The notes below the pieces were generated by a model, which was not told the origin of the DNA, ran no database searches, and saw nothing but the letters and a program-made list of their open reading frames with translations. The translations under genes were made by a program, and so were the position numbers. A DNA stretch of 64,000 nt from Piscicola geometra (taxonomy: Eukaryota; Annelida; Clitellata; Hirudinida; Piscicolidae): positions 15,838,083 through 15,902,082 of the forward strand of contig OX030955.1 in the NCBI GenBank assembly GCA_943735955.1, read 5' to 3'. The number at the start of each line of letters is the position of its first letter. The first letter of the stretch is position 1. Of the stretch, positions 39,469-51,900 are shown one piece after another.

Positions 39469-42056
39469 TACAAAGCTTTTCATAGAAAAAAAGTATGTTT
39501 ATTCGTCTCAACTAAACCTCTGACCGTTAGCGACTCGAGGGAAAGTAATAGCTCGCTTAGAAGCTTAAGTGATTCATGACTTCCAAGCCTGTCTGGTATT
39601 GGGTTGGCTTATTTTATTCATTGATTGAACTAGAAATCCAGCTTAACTTTAGTATTTTACAAAATTATAATTTTGAAAGAATATCGTAAAAACTTATAAG
39701 GTAATTGATCTAAATAACTCATCATCCTGTTTTATATTATTTTAATTTATCATTATTTTAATTTCAGATTCAGCACACAAAATATATTAAAAATCATCTG
39801 TTTATATTGGATTTACGTAAATATTTTCCCAATTTTTCCAATAAAAATATACATATCTTTTAATTATTATATTGGACTTTTTAAATGATAAATAAAATGA
39901 TTTCAAGTAGAAAATTTTTTTATAAATAATTTTGATGTGTTTTATTATATTTGTAGAAAATACAAGTGAAAAGAAAACAGAAAAACGGTGAGTGATTTTA
40001 TGAAGAAAGCTTATTTCGATTACTTCGATGTTAAACTTGATCATTAGAATAAAAAATGAGCACCACTGTATGACGTGTGAAGAACATTGAAGTTCTGGAA
40101 AAAAAGTTTGAAATTTCGCATTGCCAATAGTTTCAAAAGAAACTTAAATCTATTTTAAGAATTTTGATTTTTTTATTATGAATATTTTTGAAATCAAATG
40201 AAATAACCATAGTAAGTGGACGTATTCCGATGAAGTTTTTGCTAGACGCCCGGCTCCTCATTCAGAAAAAGTGCTAATACTAACTTTTCATTAACTACCA
40301 GAACTATTTAAAGACGAGTAATTTTATTTTATTTTTCAACTGGCACTAATAACGGCGATGGTGGCTGTGAAAGAATGTCATCAGGTTTTAACCAGAATAA
40401 AATGATCTACTCAGAAAAACTCAACTTGTCAATAAAAGTTTCTGAATTCCTAGCTTCTAGATTTTTAAAAAAATGTACTGTAAAAAAAATCAAAAATAAT
40501 TTTTACTGTAAAAGAAAAAAGAGTCTGTTGCCTTCAAAATGATACATTTGCTTTTTGTGACGAAATTTCTGGAAAAATTGGGTCTTTCAATACATTTTCC
40601 AGACGATTGGCATTTCTTTATTGATAGCTCAAATGCAGTTTAAAATATTACATTCATTTTTCCGTTAAATTATAAACATATTTCCATTATTTTTCATGTT
40701 TAAAAATTTTTATAATTAAAAAAAGAGATTTATTACTTGAATGTTAAAATATTTTACGAAGTTAGAAACTGGTTTTAAAATTCCAGGACATTTTTTCCCA
40801 TTTTTAGAAATGTAAATAATTATATTGGAAACTATTCAATATTATTGCATTAAAAAATTGGATTAATCGTGCGTTAATTTAATCATGCTATTAATCGCGA
40901 TAAAAAATTTTTATCGATGGCAATCCCTAAAAATAATGTCTATTCTTTTCATAAAAGTATATTTTATAATAATTCTATTTAAATTGAAATCATTTTATTT
41001 TATAAAATATATAATTTTCTTATTAACTTATGAAAGTTTTGCGTTCACCGAACATTCTCATTTTAAAGTCCAGCAAAACTACTACAGCCTTGAAAGACAC
41101 CTTGGGTATCTTCTAAAACTCTTTTCAATTTTTCTGATAATACTTTTTAAAAAATGCGCTTGAGGATAGTTGCACAATTGAAGCCTCAGATGAGCTCTTA
41201 AAATAAAATCAACTATTTTAGCATTTGACTACTGAAATAACTTAACAATTTTGTTACAAAGAGCACTAAATGTTTTTATACGATCCATGGAAAATTTCTT
41301 TGAATTGATCCCATTCAGTGGGAATCTCAACCAAAAATCAAAAATTTTGTGCAAATGTTAAAATTTTCATTGACTTGGCTGAAGCTAGAAATGCGTTAAT
41401 TCAAAATTTCGATTCTAATTTGACACACAAAGAAGAGCAAAAGTAATATTATTTTTGAGCACCCGAAGAAGTTATTGCCGAGCTATAGTTAATCTCCAAA
41501 CTACATTAATGATTCAGGACGGTATTAAATATTAATTTTCATATTTTAAATTTAGATTCTGAATGAGTTTTTGAATAACAAAGTAATCAAAAATTTTTAT
41601 TTGTACTCTTCAGCTTTTATTGCTCAAGATTGCTATTGCAGTTTTGGATATAAATGTTTAAACATTAGAAGTGTTGCCCTATTAAAAAAGTCTTCACCCG
41701 AAAAACTTTCATATCTAGTCTTAAATTAGCTGTACTCACTTACAGAAGGATTAAATTACAAAATCTTGATATTTTCAGATTCTTTAAACACTCTTGTAAT
41801 GGGTCAAATCACTTCATAACGATTTTTTGTGTGTCTAAATCTAATAAATCTAATGTATTTGGCACAGCTATAATAAATATTCATGTCACGTCTTAGTGCG
41901 CTTAAATGCAGATATAGCGTGTGCTAGCACTGAGAATAATTTAAATAGATAAGCGAAAAATAATTTTATAAAAGGTTGAATAATACATATATATATGTTA
42001 CAGGAAATGTGTAGAATCAAACAATTAATGGATTGCTTAAAATTTTAAGACTATCT
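39469..42056. other. AT-rich stretch without recognisable gene
   Basis: Several weak open frames, none with a recognisable motif. Confidence 0.55.
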
Positions 42057-42058
42057 AA

Positions 42059-42097
<39 letters not shown>

Positions 42098-42272
42098 TAC
42101 GAGCATTATTATAGTGGCGTATAACCCGAACGGGCTTCCAGACCACTTAGGCTACATATTTTCATTTGCGCCTTTGGGTTACTAGGGCATTGGTTTCACT
42201 CGAACCTAGGACCTTTCATTCTTGGTCAAGCAGAGAGTCGTTGCCGACTCAGCTACCCGTTCAACCGAACAT
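42057..42272 (-). mobile_element. tRNA-derived SINE with (TAA)n tail
   Basis: On the minus strand, A-box-like TAGCTGAGTCGG (42244-42255) and B-box-like GGTTCGAGTGA (42196-42206) lie about 50 bases apart end to end. They are followed by GGAAGCCCGTTCGGGTTATA, CGCCAC and a long (ATT)n tail at 42060-42097. The 3' part recurs at 43205-43290, defining a family. Confidence 0.8.
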
Positions 42273-43195
42273 TTTTTTATCCAGTACACCTGTTTCAATC
42301 AGTCATTCCATAGATTTTTTACAATTTATTAAATAAAACGTTATTAATATTAAAAGTACTGCAATACAATTAAACTAGAAAAATATTAAAACAAAATGGA
42401 CAAAAAAGATTTATTCTAAGAATTGCCTGATTGAATAACATTGGTGATATGCAGATATATACCATTCAAGTAGAAAAGATAGAAACTTATTTGGTCTAAA
42501 ACCTGTTCAACGCCACTTACGTGACGTTTCGAAAGATTGCTATTCGATGATGAAAAGTTACTAATGATACTTTTAAAATAAAAATACCGTGAAAGTGATA
42601 GTGGGGAAATGTTTAAAGGGGCACTTGAAAAAACCTTTGATAGCTGAAACAGTAGATCAATAGAAACGACATTCATTTTAATTGAAAAGGTTTCATACTT
42701 TCATGAATTATTATGCTTTGGATCGTTTTCAGAACATCAATTATTAGAAAAATCTTTTTCAAGTTTTGAATTCAAGAAATACGGCTTTATGTAATAGTTC
42801 TAATTTGAATGGAGGTTTGATTGATTTTTACAGTTTGATTTTTTTATCATTTTGTAACATAGCCTATAGTCTATAGGCGCTTGTGTGGACCAGTGTTATT
42901 TTCGTTTCAGAAAATAATTATAGTTTTTATTTCAGTTTCGTTTTGGAATTAATTATAGTTTTTATTTTCGTTTTCGTTTTGAAAATAATTAAAGTTTTTA
43001 TTTTCGTTTTCGTTTTGAAAATAATTAAAGTTTTTATTTTCGTTTCAGTTTTGAAAATAATTAAAGTTTTTATTTTCATTTTAGTTTTGAAAATATATTA
43101 ATTTAAAACTTTGAACACTATTTTTTTATATCTAAAAAAAATTAATTGATCATAAAATGAAACAGTAAAATAGAACTGTATATTAACAACAAATT

Positions 43196-43290
43196 AGTTT
43201 TAAAAATTACAATACAATACAATACAACGACGAGTATTATTAACGTGGCGTAAACCCGGACGGGCTTCAAGACCACTTGGTATGAAAAAT
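43196..43290 (-). mobile_element. 3' fragment of the 42.1-kb SINE family
   Basis: Minus strand GAAGCCCGTCCGGGTTTACG, CCACGTTAATAATACTCGTC and a TTGTATTGTATTG tail match the 3' half of the SINE at 42057-42272; the tRNA-like head is missing. It is inserted in the hAT element. Confidence 0.75.
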
Positions 43291-43549
43291 TAGATAATAA
43301 TATTAATAATGATAGATGAATAAATGGAAAGTATAGAAAAAGTAAATTATTGAAATGTAACAATATAATCATTTCTATATATATATTCATATATATACAT
43401 ACATTTTCATATATATACACACATATATATACCTATATATATTTTTTAAATAGACAAAATAATTTTTTTTTTAAGATTGAAACTGAAATTATAATAACAC
43501 TAAATTTAAGAAAAAAGTAAATATCTATATTATTTTATTATGATTATTT

Positions 43550-44248
43550 TTATTTATTATTATTATTTATTTTACAATTATTATTGACCATTAGTATAAA
43601 TATAAAAAAAGAATGAAATTGCGAAGCAAGAAATTGATTAATGAAAAATGAGCAGTAAATTTGTAAGTTATTTGATCGGTCGAACAAGTACGTTTTCAGG
43701 GAACGGCTGAATATCGCGGTCGAGCTCGGGGATTTGAGTCTATTGGGAAGACTATTCCAAAGAGTCGGCGCTGCAACAAAAAAGCTTCTTGCACCTGCAT
43801 ACTTGAGTTTGTAGCTCTGTGGAACTACATTTCTTGACCTGGAAGACCTGAGTCTTTCCTTCTGGGGAAGACTTGCTCTCATGACAATGCTACTCGACAA
43901 ATAATCTGGGCACTCATTAGACAGACACTTGTGCATTAACAAGATGTTTTTGTATTTAATTCTGTTTTCAACACGAAGCCAGTGAAGCTCCTTGAGAACA
44001 GGGCTGATGTGATCATACTTTCTAGCACCTGTTATGAGCCTAGCTGTGGTGTTGATTATAGACTGAATTTTCTGCAGCTGCGTCATTGGCAACCCAGTAA
44101 GAATGATATTGCCATAGTCAATTTGACTGAGAACCAAAGCAGAAGCCAATGTTCTCAGTGAGTCCTTGGTCAATAACCATCTTATGGATCGTATTTGGCG
44201 TAAAGAAGCAAAGCAGGTTTGAGTCATCTTGTTGATGTGTGTCGTCAA
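43550..44248 (-). pseudogene. 5'-truncated LINE, reverse transcriptase C-terminus
   Basis: This 232-codon frame is the thumb and C-terminal region of an L2/CR1-type LINE protein: VLSQIDYGNIILTGLP, the tract ITGARKYDHISPVLKELHWL, and near the end AAPTLWNSLPNRL and SLKTYLFD. The catalytic palm is absent, as expected of 5' truncation during retrotransposition. The 3' side ends in ATT-rich repeats near 43545. It differs clearly in sequence from the LINE at 8.7-11.8 kb, so it is another family. It is nested in the hAT element 42891-44666. Confidence 0.9.
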
Positions 44249-44674
44249 AATTAACAGTCAATTGAAATATTATAAGAATTGAGTACGTAAATTATTGAGT
44301 AATAACAAATTTGAAATATAATAACAAGTTTACTATTAAAATAAGTGATAATTTAATTGACAAAGCGAAGCGGTAATAAAATAACGTTTTATAAATGGCG
44401 CTACTTTCATAAAGCCCAAAGATAATGTTTATAACATAGACATATATTTTTATATAAACTATAAATTTACATATTATGACATAATTTGAAATTTATTTAA
44501 TTTTCGTTTTGAAAATAATTATAGTTTTTATTTCAGTTTCGTTTTGAAAATAATTATAGTTTTTATTTTCGTTTTCGTTTTGAAAATAAATTTAGTTTTT
44601 ATTTTCGTTTTCGTGGAACGATTATTCAGAATTTTCGTTTTCGTTTTCGTTACGAAAATAACACTGGTGTGGAC

Positions 44675-45929
44675 ACACCATTATTGATGTGAAGTTTAAA
44701 TATCTAAAAATTATCTTATCAGATAGAAAAAAAAAAGAAAAAAGCCAATAATATTTTTTATTTGACTTTTTAAAACTTGAAAAATTAATAGAAAAACGAT
44801 GAAAAAGTTATTTAAAAAAATTAAGTTGCATTTTTTTCTTTTAAAAATAAATTAAGGCTTTTCAAAAAAACCTTTTGCTATTTTTATTAAGAAGTTTTAA
44901 AAAATGTATTCAAAAAAGCAGTCGTGCAGCCATAACCGCGTCAGAATCGTTAACGTTGTCGTTTGAATTAGTTATGCATGGAATCAATTCACATAAAATA
45001 ATTAATTTTCAAAAATCGACTTTTCGAGTGCCTTCTTGAGCGGAAGCCATAAAATAATTGCTTTGGCGTTGATTTCTGAAAGAATGTGAGCTTGCTTATA
45101 TATTATGTATGTGATGGTGTATTAGACAAAGATTAAAGAAAAAAAATCAACTTAGGAGTATTGATCGAAAATAAACCCCAAAAAGCTGATTAAAATAAAA
45201 TAAAAGCTTATCGAAAGTTTTCTGGAGGTTGTCTTTATGGCATTTCTGTATTGGTAAGATTGGAAGACTGAAGAAATAAATAGGTTAAAAAATAATTGCA
45301 TTGATATGAAATGGGTATAGAATGTGAATTTATTGAAGAAATAATAAATAATAATAAATAATAAATAAGAAGAATTAAAAAAAGTTTAATTTTCATCATT
45401 TTGGAATCTTTTGTTCTCTTTTTCTCCTTTTGCACCAAAACGTTTAAAACCCAAAACCTTCTTATCTACATTAGAAATTTTAGAAGCAATGTGGAAGCAA
45501 AACTAAGCTGTTTTTGCACTCATTTTTGAACATAAATAAATAAATCAATATTTTTAAAACAACTGATGAATGAGTCTTCAAATAGCATATTAGAATTGTA
45601 AATAATTCTTCTTATAGTTAAATAGGTGTTCAATAGGAATTAGATGAAACATACATTTTCTATTTTTTTAACGGATAGTTTATCATGAATATTTTGTGAC
45701 TGGGAGAAGGTTAGGAAATATGGTAAAAGAAATAAGCAACTGAAAAATGATTACAATGATTGAAGATTAAAAAGATAGATGCAATCTTGTGTGAATGTAA
45801 TAAAAAGAAGAAGCGAGTAATATGTTGAGAGAAGGAAATGGAAAAGCTGTAAAAGTTGATTAAAGGGTAGATGTTCTTCAAATTCAAAATTTCATTAATA
45901 TTTCTTATGCCCTTAAGTCTTTAAGTTTT
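44675..45929. other. AT-rich stretch with fragments of a dispersed repeat
   Basis: 44925-44985 and 45668-45815 match 29090-29165 and 29390-29500. No gene recognised. Confidence 0.5.
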
Positions 45930-45985
45930 AGTTGCGTGCCCGGGTGCTATAAAAAATCTAAAATTATTATTATTAAAACCAAACT
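45930..45985 (+). mobile_element. SINE 3' fragment
   Basis: GTTGCGTGCCCGGGTGCTAT then A-rich and ATT-rich tail; matches the 3' end of the SINE at 3742-4045. Confidence 0.65.
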
Positions 45986-46059
45986 TCTTTATTTACATCA
46001 AAATCTTTTCAGAAACTAAGCATGTTTTATTATCTTTTTAAACAATATTTAAATAAATA

Positions 46060-46150
46060 CATGGGTGAACGAGTGCCCGAGTGATTAACGAATCACGGCC
46101 TGAAGCCATAGGTCGGGGGTTCAATTTCCTCACACCCTAGAAGATGGGCG
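46060..46150 (+). mobile_element. tRNA-like SINE head
   Basis: A-box-like TGCCCGAGTGAT (46074-46085) and B-box-like GGTTCAATTTC (46118-46128). The stems pair poorly, so a SINE relic is more likely than a working tRNA gene. Confidence 0.55.
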
Positions 46151-46923
46151 TCACTCTTAACATTCAATTCAAATTTATTCATTAAAAATAGTTTAATTTA
46201 AATTTAGTTTAAAAGTTTTTCGTTTAAAATATATTTTTGAAACTCTAACTTTGAAGTTTGATCATTCTAAATATTAAAAAAATATTTGAGAAAGGCCGAT
46301 GTGATAAATTAGATTTGAAAAATAAGTCGATTGCAATAAAATGTATTTTGTCAAAAGTAAAAACTAAAATTTTTAAAAAAGTTCATAAATAAACTTCTAT
46401 TAAACTTTGAACACAAACCTTTATATAGATAAGAGCTGCACGTTATCAGCTTCTTTGGAAATTTGGCAGAGCTCAAGATCAGCGTGGTTCTTTGAGAAAT
46501 TTCTTCTGTACTGAGACATCTCTAAAAAGCTTTTTTAACTTTTGATAAATTTACTTTATCTAAGGATACTGTAAATCACCGTGTACAAATCGCACAAGGT
46601 AAGGATTTGGAAAGCAAACTCTGTGAATTTAAAATTGAAATGCAATACTTCTACAAAATCTTATTTGAAAATAATGAAAACAGCAAAAGTTTATCATTAT
46701 TGTTAACAAAGCTCATCCACAAACCTGATTTTAGTTTGCATATTATGCATATAACTAAAAAAGAAAGTGTTAAATTAGAAATAGCATGCCAAAGTTTAAT
46801 TCTTTCACATATAAAATAATGAATAAAACAAAATTAATCAGAATATATAAAAAATTGTATAAATATAATTTTAGTTGGCATAATATATTTATGTTACAAA
46901 AGTCCTATGCTATGTAAAATTTA
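46151..46923. other. AT-rich stretch without recognisable gene
   Basis: A 70-codon plus frame at 46607-46819 has no recognisable content. Confidence 0.5.
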
Positions 46924-46924
46924 G

Positions 46925-47120
46925 GGGTCTTATTAAATAATCTAACAGTGCCAAGCTACATAGTAAAAGAAAGGAGTTTAAAGATTTTTCAATAACTAAA
47001 AGTAATTTTTGATAATAACCCTAGCCCTACCCCTAATCTCAACCCTAGCCCTAAAGCTCCACCCCTTAACTACGTAACTCCACCCATTTGTTGGTGGTGT
47101 TAGATTATTTAATAAGACCC
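46925..47120. mobile_element. 196-bp MITE with about 22-bp terminal inverted repeats
   Basis: The left end GGGTCTTATTAAATAATCTA and right end TAGATTATTTAATAAGACCC are exact inverted copies, continuing to ACA/TGT. The middle holds CCCTAGCCCTACCCCTAA-like repeats. No transposase. The flanks (AATTTAG and AAATTA) do not give an unambiguous duplication. Confidence 0.8.
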
Positions 47121-48896
47121 AAATTATTCAGTATTGTTCAAAAAGTTTACCCATAAACACTATTTTAGTTAGCATAATATGCATATTATGCATGAGTACA
47201 AATTGTGTTTGTAAGTGAACTTTTTAACAAAATATTTAATTAAATTTTGTGTTAAAAAAATTTTTTATTTTCAAAAAATTTAACATGGCTTTGTGATCTA
47301 GTGATTATGTGCTCCGAAAATATTTTTATAAAGTCATTTACCTTGTGCCCACCTTACGCATAGGTTACAACTCATGGTTTGGAATTTTAAATAAGATATG
47401 TTAAAAACTATGCGATTGTATCGAAAAATTAAAAATATGGAATTTAAATTCTTATTTGAAGAATAATTTCAAATGAAGAAACAAATTTGTAAACAAATTT
47501 TAATTTTAATTACAGAAAATGAAATTTTTAATACTTTCAAATAGCAGGTTTTAAAGACAAGAAATCATTGAAATGAAAATGCGTTGTAAAGTTGTTTTTG
47601 ACTTACGGAGCGCTAGAAGCTTAAAATAAGCTGACAATGTTTTTTAACTATTAAAAAAATGTATTTATTAACTTATCATTAACAATAACAGTTATTTGAA
47701 TATTAAAATATTTGATTTCATTAACGTTTTTTTCTTATTCAGTAATCAACATGAGGTTGCAATGCCCACTGTGCATTGTTTACAAAAATGTATCATTTTT
47801 CAAGATTTTTCCACCTGAAAAAATAAAAACTGAAAAAAATTAAAAAACAAAAAATAATTAAATCAAACAGAAATGATTTTGTAGCGAAAGTTCGAAAGAC
47901 ATTGTTCTTCTATCAATTCAAACACTTAACTAAAAGTTTAATCAAAAAACTTTTTTTCACACAAAACAAAATTTTAATTTAAAACGTTAAATTTGTTTTC
48001 ATTCCAAATGAAAACTATACATATCAAAAGACCTGCTGTGGTTAAACTCCATGAACTAAACTAAACGATAAGTAAAAAATTAAAAATGAACAGCTAATTC
48101 AAAAGAAACACATTCCGAGTTTTAGAAGTTTTTCTAAAAATCAACTACATTTGTTTTCATATCAAGTTATTGTTCATATGATTTGAATAACAATGTACAT
48201 TTAAATGAATGAGATTATAATATTTGCCCGTATTTAAATACATAAATGAGTAGCGAATTCTAATTAGTTACATCCGAGATTTTAGTTCTAAAATAAAAGA
48301 TCAGACATGGCGAAAAACTGTTACTCCGTTTGACTTTGCTGACGGCAATTTAGAAAACTGATTGAAAAAAACGCTTCGCAGGCCAGCACAGTAAATACAT
48401 GTGACACGAATGCTTCATTTTTTATTGTTAAAAAATTAGTCTGTAAATCAAAAATTTAGGAAGTGTTCAATTTTATGTTTTTCCATAATTTGAAAAAATT
48501 AAAGTTAAATTAAAAAAGTATAATTTAAAAATAAATAATAAAAACGTGGGATTTTAAAAACACAATAATTGAGGTCTACGAATTTAACATTTGTGAGTTT
48601 TGTTATAGATTGGCCAGTTAGCCAGTGAATATCGACTGTTTTTCGACATGTCAAGAATACCTTATTTTTCTCTATTTCATGCTGTTAAGGAAATCGGTGC
48701 AGTAGACGTGTAAGCTTTGAAGAATAAAAATATCAAAAGTATGTCCAATTTTTTCGTGATCTATTTAAAATACGATCTTTATAAAGCGGAAAAATACTAT
48801 ATATTGGAAACGTAATATATTTTTTGCGTGCGATAGAACTATTTAAAATATATCGTAGACCGACATTCTATGGTAGGCATGATGTTATGATGATTG
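47121..48896. other. Intergenic AT-rich DNA downstream of the RGS stop
   Basis: It should contain the RGS 3' untranslated region. The first AATAAA on the minus strand that I see is near 48420, about 475 bases past the stop; I am not sure it is used. Confidence 0.4.
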
Positions 48897-48995
48897 TTAG
48901 TTTTCTGATGGAGGCACTCCAATCTGGGTACTGTTGGAGTTCTTGTTGGTAAGTTCCTTGAACTTACGCACCTCACTGACAAAACGTCTCTTGCT
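48897..48995 (-). CDS. RGS gene, terminal exon
   Basis: 99 bases including the TAA stop at 48897-48899; acceptor TGTATACAG. Reads [20 protein letters not shown] then [12 protein letters not shown]. Phase fits the exon at 49265-49357. This tail does not resemble the vertebrate RGS6/7 tails, but a decayed copy at 3327-3425 keeps the same frame, which supports it being coding. Confidence 0.82.
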   Translation of the reverse strand, partial: SKRRFVSEVRKFKELTNKNSNSTQIGVPPSEN

Positions 48996-51900
48996 CTGTA
49001 TACATTAGAGATATAGTCATAATTTAAAAACACAAAAATATACTTAATTAGTATGTATTCCTTCTGAATAATTAATTTTTTTTGATGTTGACTTAAATGA
49101 CGTCTAAAGTCAAAATATAAAATACAAACAAAAATACAATTTCACAAAATTGCCCCTCTTTATGTTTTCAACACTCTTATAAATTCATTTAGCATTTTAA
49201 GTATTTCTTATTCGTTTTATTTTTTCTCTTTTCTCATGAGTCCTCACTCACTCTTCTCTCATACCTTTTTTTTTGCTCTGTTAAGTAGCTCTTTGTACAT
49301 GTCAGACCTACTGTACCTGCCATAGCTGTCATTTTTCATCAACTTGAAGATGTGTTCCTTTAAAGTTTAGTTATCATTTTATAGTACAATTTTCTTTTTT
49401 TATATAATTATTATATGACTTATATTTTGAATATATCAATAGGTGCATTCCATTAACTGATTAATTTAGTTTTAAAAGTTTCTAAAGGACATAGACGCAT
49501 GAAGTTTTAACAACATTCATTAGATTTTTCAAACAGGCATAAAAATGAAACATCAGTCTACCTCAGCCACATCCAGACAGTACCGATCTACAGAGCACTC
49601 CATCCTCTGACGCACTATCTCCGCCACTCTGCTGTCCACATTCACCGGATCCACCGCTCCTGGCGCCAAGTGCTCACTTGGTGAAGGTGAAGAAGTTTTA
49701 CTTCATGAACTTAAATGAGCTTTTTAAAATTGATTTTTTTGAAATACAGTGAAATTCGATTGAGAATAAAACTTTAGAAACGTCTTACTAAAAATAATGT
49801 TTGCGATAAAATATTCATTTTTAATGCAAAACTCTAACTTTTGCACACCGTTAAAGTTTAAAAAACATTTAAACTCTACCGAAATAATGAGATTTTATGA
49901 ATCTTCTTAGAACGTTTGTCATTTCAACTTTCATTATTTATCAATGATTGTCTCTTTTTTTCAATAAAATTTTTAAAATTTCATTTAACTTTTTTTATAC
50001 ATTTTAGTTGCTGTAATTAACATTCAGTTTTTTCAGGAATTCGATTATTTATGCTTAGAAACTTTAATTCGTATCTTTATTCATGCTTTGTATACACCAT
50101 ACATTAGGTGTGTTCACTTCAACATAGGGAAAAAATATTTTCATTTAAATTCACCGTTTTTTTCGCAAAATAGTCTTCAAATTTACTGTGCAAAAGGTAA
50201 AAAAATAATATAATGTCCAGAGCTCTTTTTGTTTCACAAAAAAAGCTTTGTGTGCAAAATTTTTTCCGATTTTATTTAATATTCTAAACTTTTTGAAATT
50301 GATATACTATTGTTCTTCATGAGCTGCTCTATTCAATGAAATAGTTTTTTTAATCATGTGTAAGCAGTTATCTGCCACTGGACTGGTACAAAAAAGACAA
50401 CATTTCAGTTACTGACTATATGGGACGTTGCAAAGGATTTTGTCGGTATGTGTTTCAATACAAAAGAGGGAAACACGACATCCAAAAGAATGAATGCATC
50501 CTGCTAGAAAATTGATGCTAAAACATCTACTTCGCTTGCCGTCACATCATGCACGAAATAATTGTTTTCAAAATCTAGTCACTTGTGTCAAAAATTAGGA
50601 ATGAATAAATTTTTTTAAAATAATGTTGTTGAACTTCATCAATTAGATGCTTCTGTTACGTCATATTATGATTCTTTCAACTCTCCAGCTCATACACCCA
50701 TCTCTTGAAACTGTTTTCAACCCACTCTTTACTTTTCCACAAATTACAATATCTTTCACGAAAAATCATGTTCCAGAGAGTTTCTCAATGTTCACCCACT
50801 GAAAAAAGAAATATGGTCAAAGCCGATCCCTCTGAAACAGTCTGTTGTACACTTCACTGTTGTTACTTTATTTTCATACGTTTTTTACACCACTCTCAAG
50901 TACTTTTCATTCACAACTAACTTTCTCATACAGTACCACAACTCTTCTTCAAAATTACAAACACGCAGTTCAGTTTTTTCTGTACTTTTCTATCAGGATC
51001 ATTAGCATAAATCCATACTGCTGCCTGAATATGCTAACCTTTTCTCTCAGTATGATTTTGACTTTTAATTCTATATTTTAGGATGTGGCTAGTCAATGTT
51101 ATTTTTTATAATTGCCACAAGCTTACGAAAACTGCTTTCCGAAAACTGGCACAAAATCTTTTTGTCTATTTCTCAAAATCGGTTTTTTTTCACAATCCAA
51201 TTGAACAAACTTATCAGAAATTTGAACATAATCTTTTTACAAATTTTCAGTCTCTAGACTTAACAATCAATTTTTTTAATCGCTGTTCTTACTTCTCCCT
51301 TACTAATCTAGATTACTTCCAGTTCAAACTCCCCTTTCTCCAACCTTTTCACATTCTCATTTTTTTTATTACTAGGTTTTTCAAAATACTTGCTTTATAT
51401 TTTTGTAACCCTCTTTTTACATTGTCAAGTCAATTCCATTGCTATCCAATCTTGCTCTTTCTTGAAGCATATAATTTCCAGTTGGGTCTTTTTGTCAGAC
51501 CAGTCAGGGTTTGGACACAAAATGCAATTTAAAAAAAAAAAAATTTTAATATTAATTTTTAAAATTAATTGAATTTTAATTCGTTTGTTGAAAATAAATA
51601 TTTTTAAAAGTGGTTTTAAACTGACCTGTAACTTCAAAAAGTTTATCACAGGAAAAGCAATATATAAAACAATTATTTTTAAAAGCACTTTTGTTTAAAA
51701 TTAACAAATTCAGAAACTCTGGCTAAATGCGTTTCACAAAAAAGCAAAAAAACGTTAAGCTGCTAGGGGTGAGGGAGGAAGTTCCCACGATGCCCCCTTA
51801 GATTCGCGTCTGTTTAAAAAAAGTGTTGTTCTACATTATCTTTTTATATATTTTAATTAAATTAGATTAAATTGGTTCATAAAAATTAACTTTTTTGGCT

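Larger units (their letters stand above)
42883..44674. mobile_element. hAT element with subterminal repeats and nested retroelements
   Basis: The 8-bp duplication GTGTGGAC occurs at 42883-42890 and 44667-44674. Between them the element begins CAGTGTTATTTTCGT (42891) and ends with its inverted form ...CGAAAATAACACTG (44666). CAGTG fits the hAT YARNG terminus. Both ends carry tandem units of roughly 36 bp built from TTTTCGTTTTGAAAATAATT and AGTTTTTATT (42897-43090 and 44500-44650), a non-transposase interior, a SINE fragment and a LINE fragment. Confidence 0.9.

Noticed and set aside
46060..46150. Functional tRNA gene
   Set aside because: A- and B-box-like motifs are present, but I could not pair a 7-bp acceptor stem and a clean anticodon arm.
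51083..51532. 149-codon plus-strand frame in the RGS intron
   Set aside because: It lies in a pyrimidine-rich block where stops are rare on one strand; Phe/Leu-rich with no motif and no homologue recognised.
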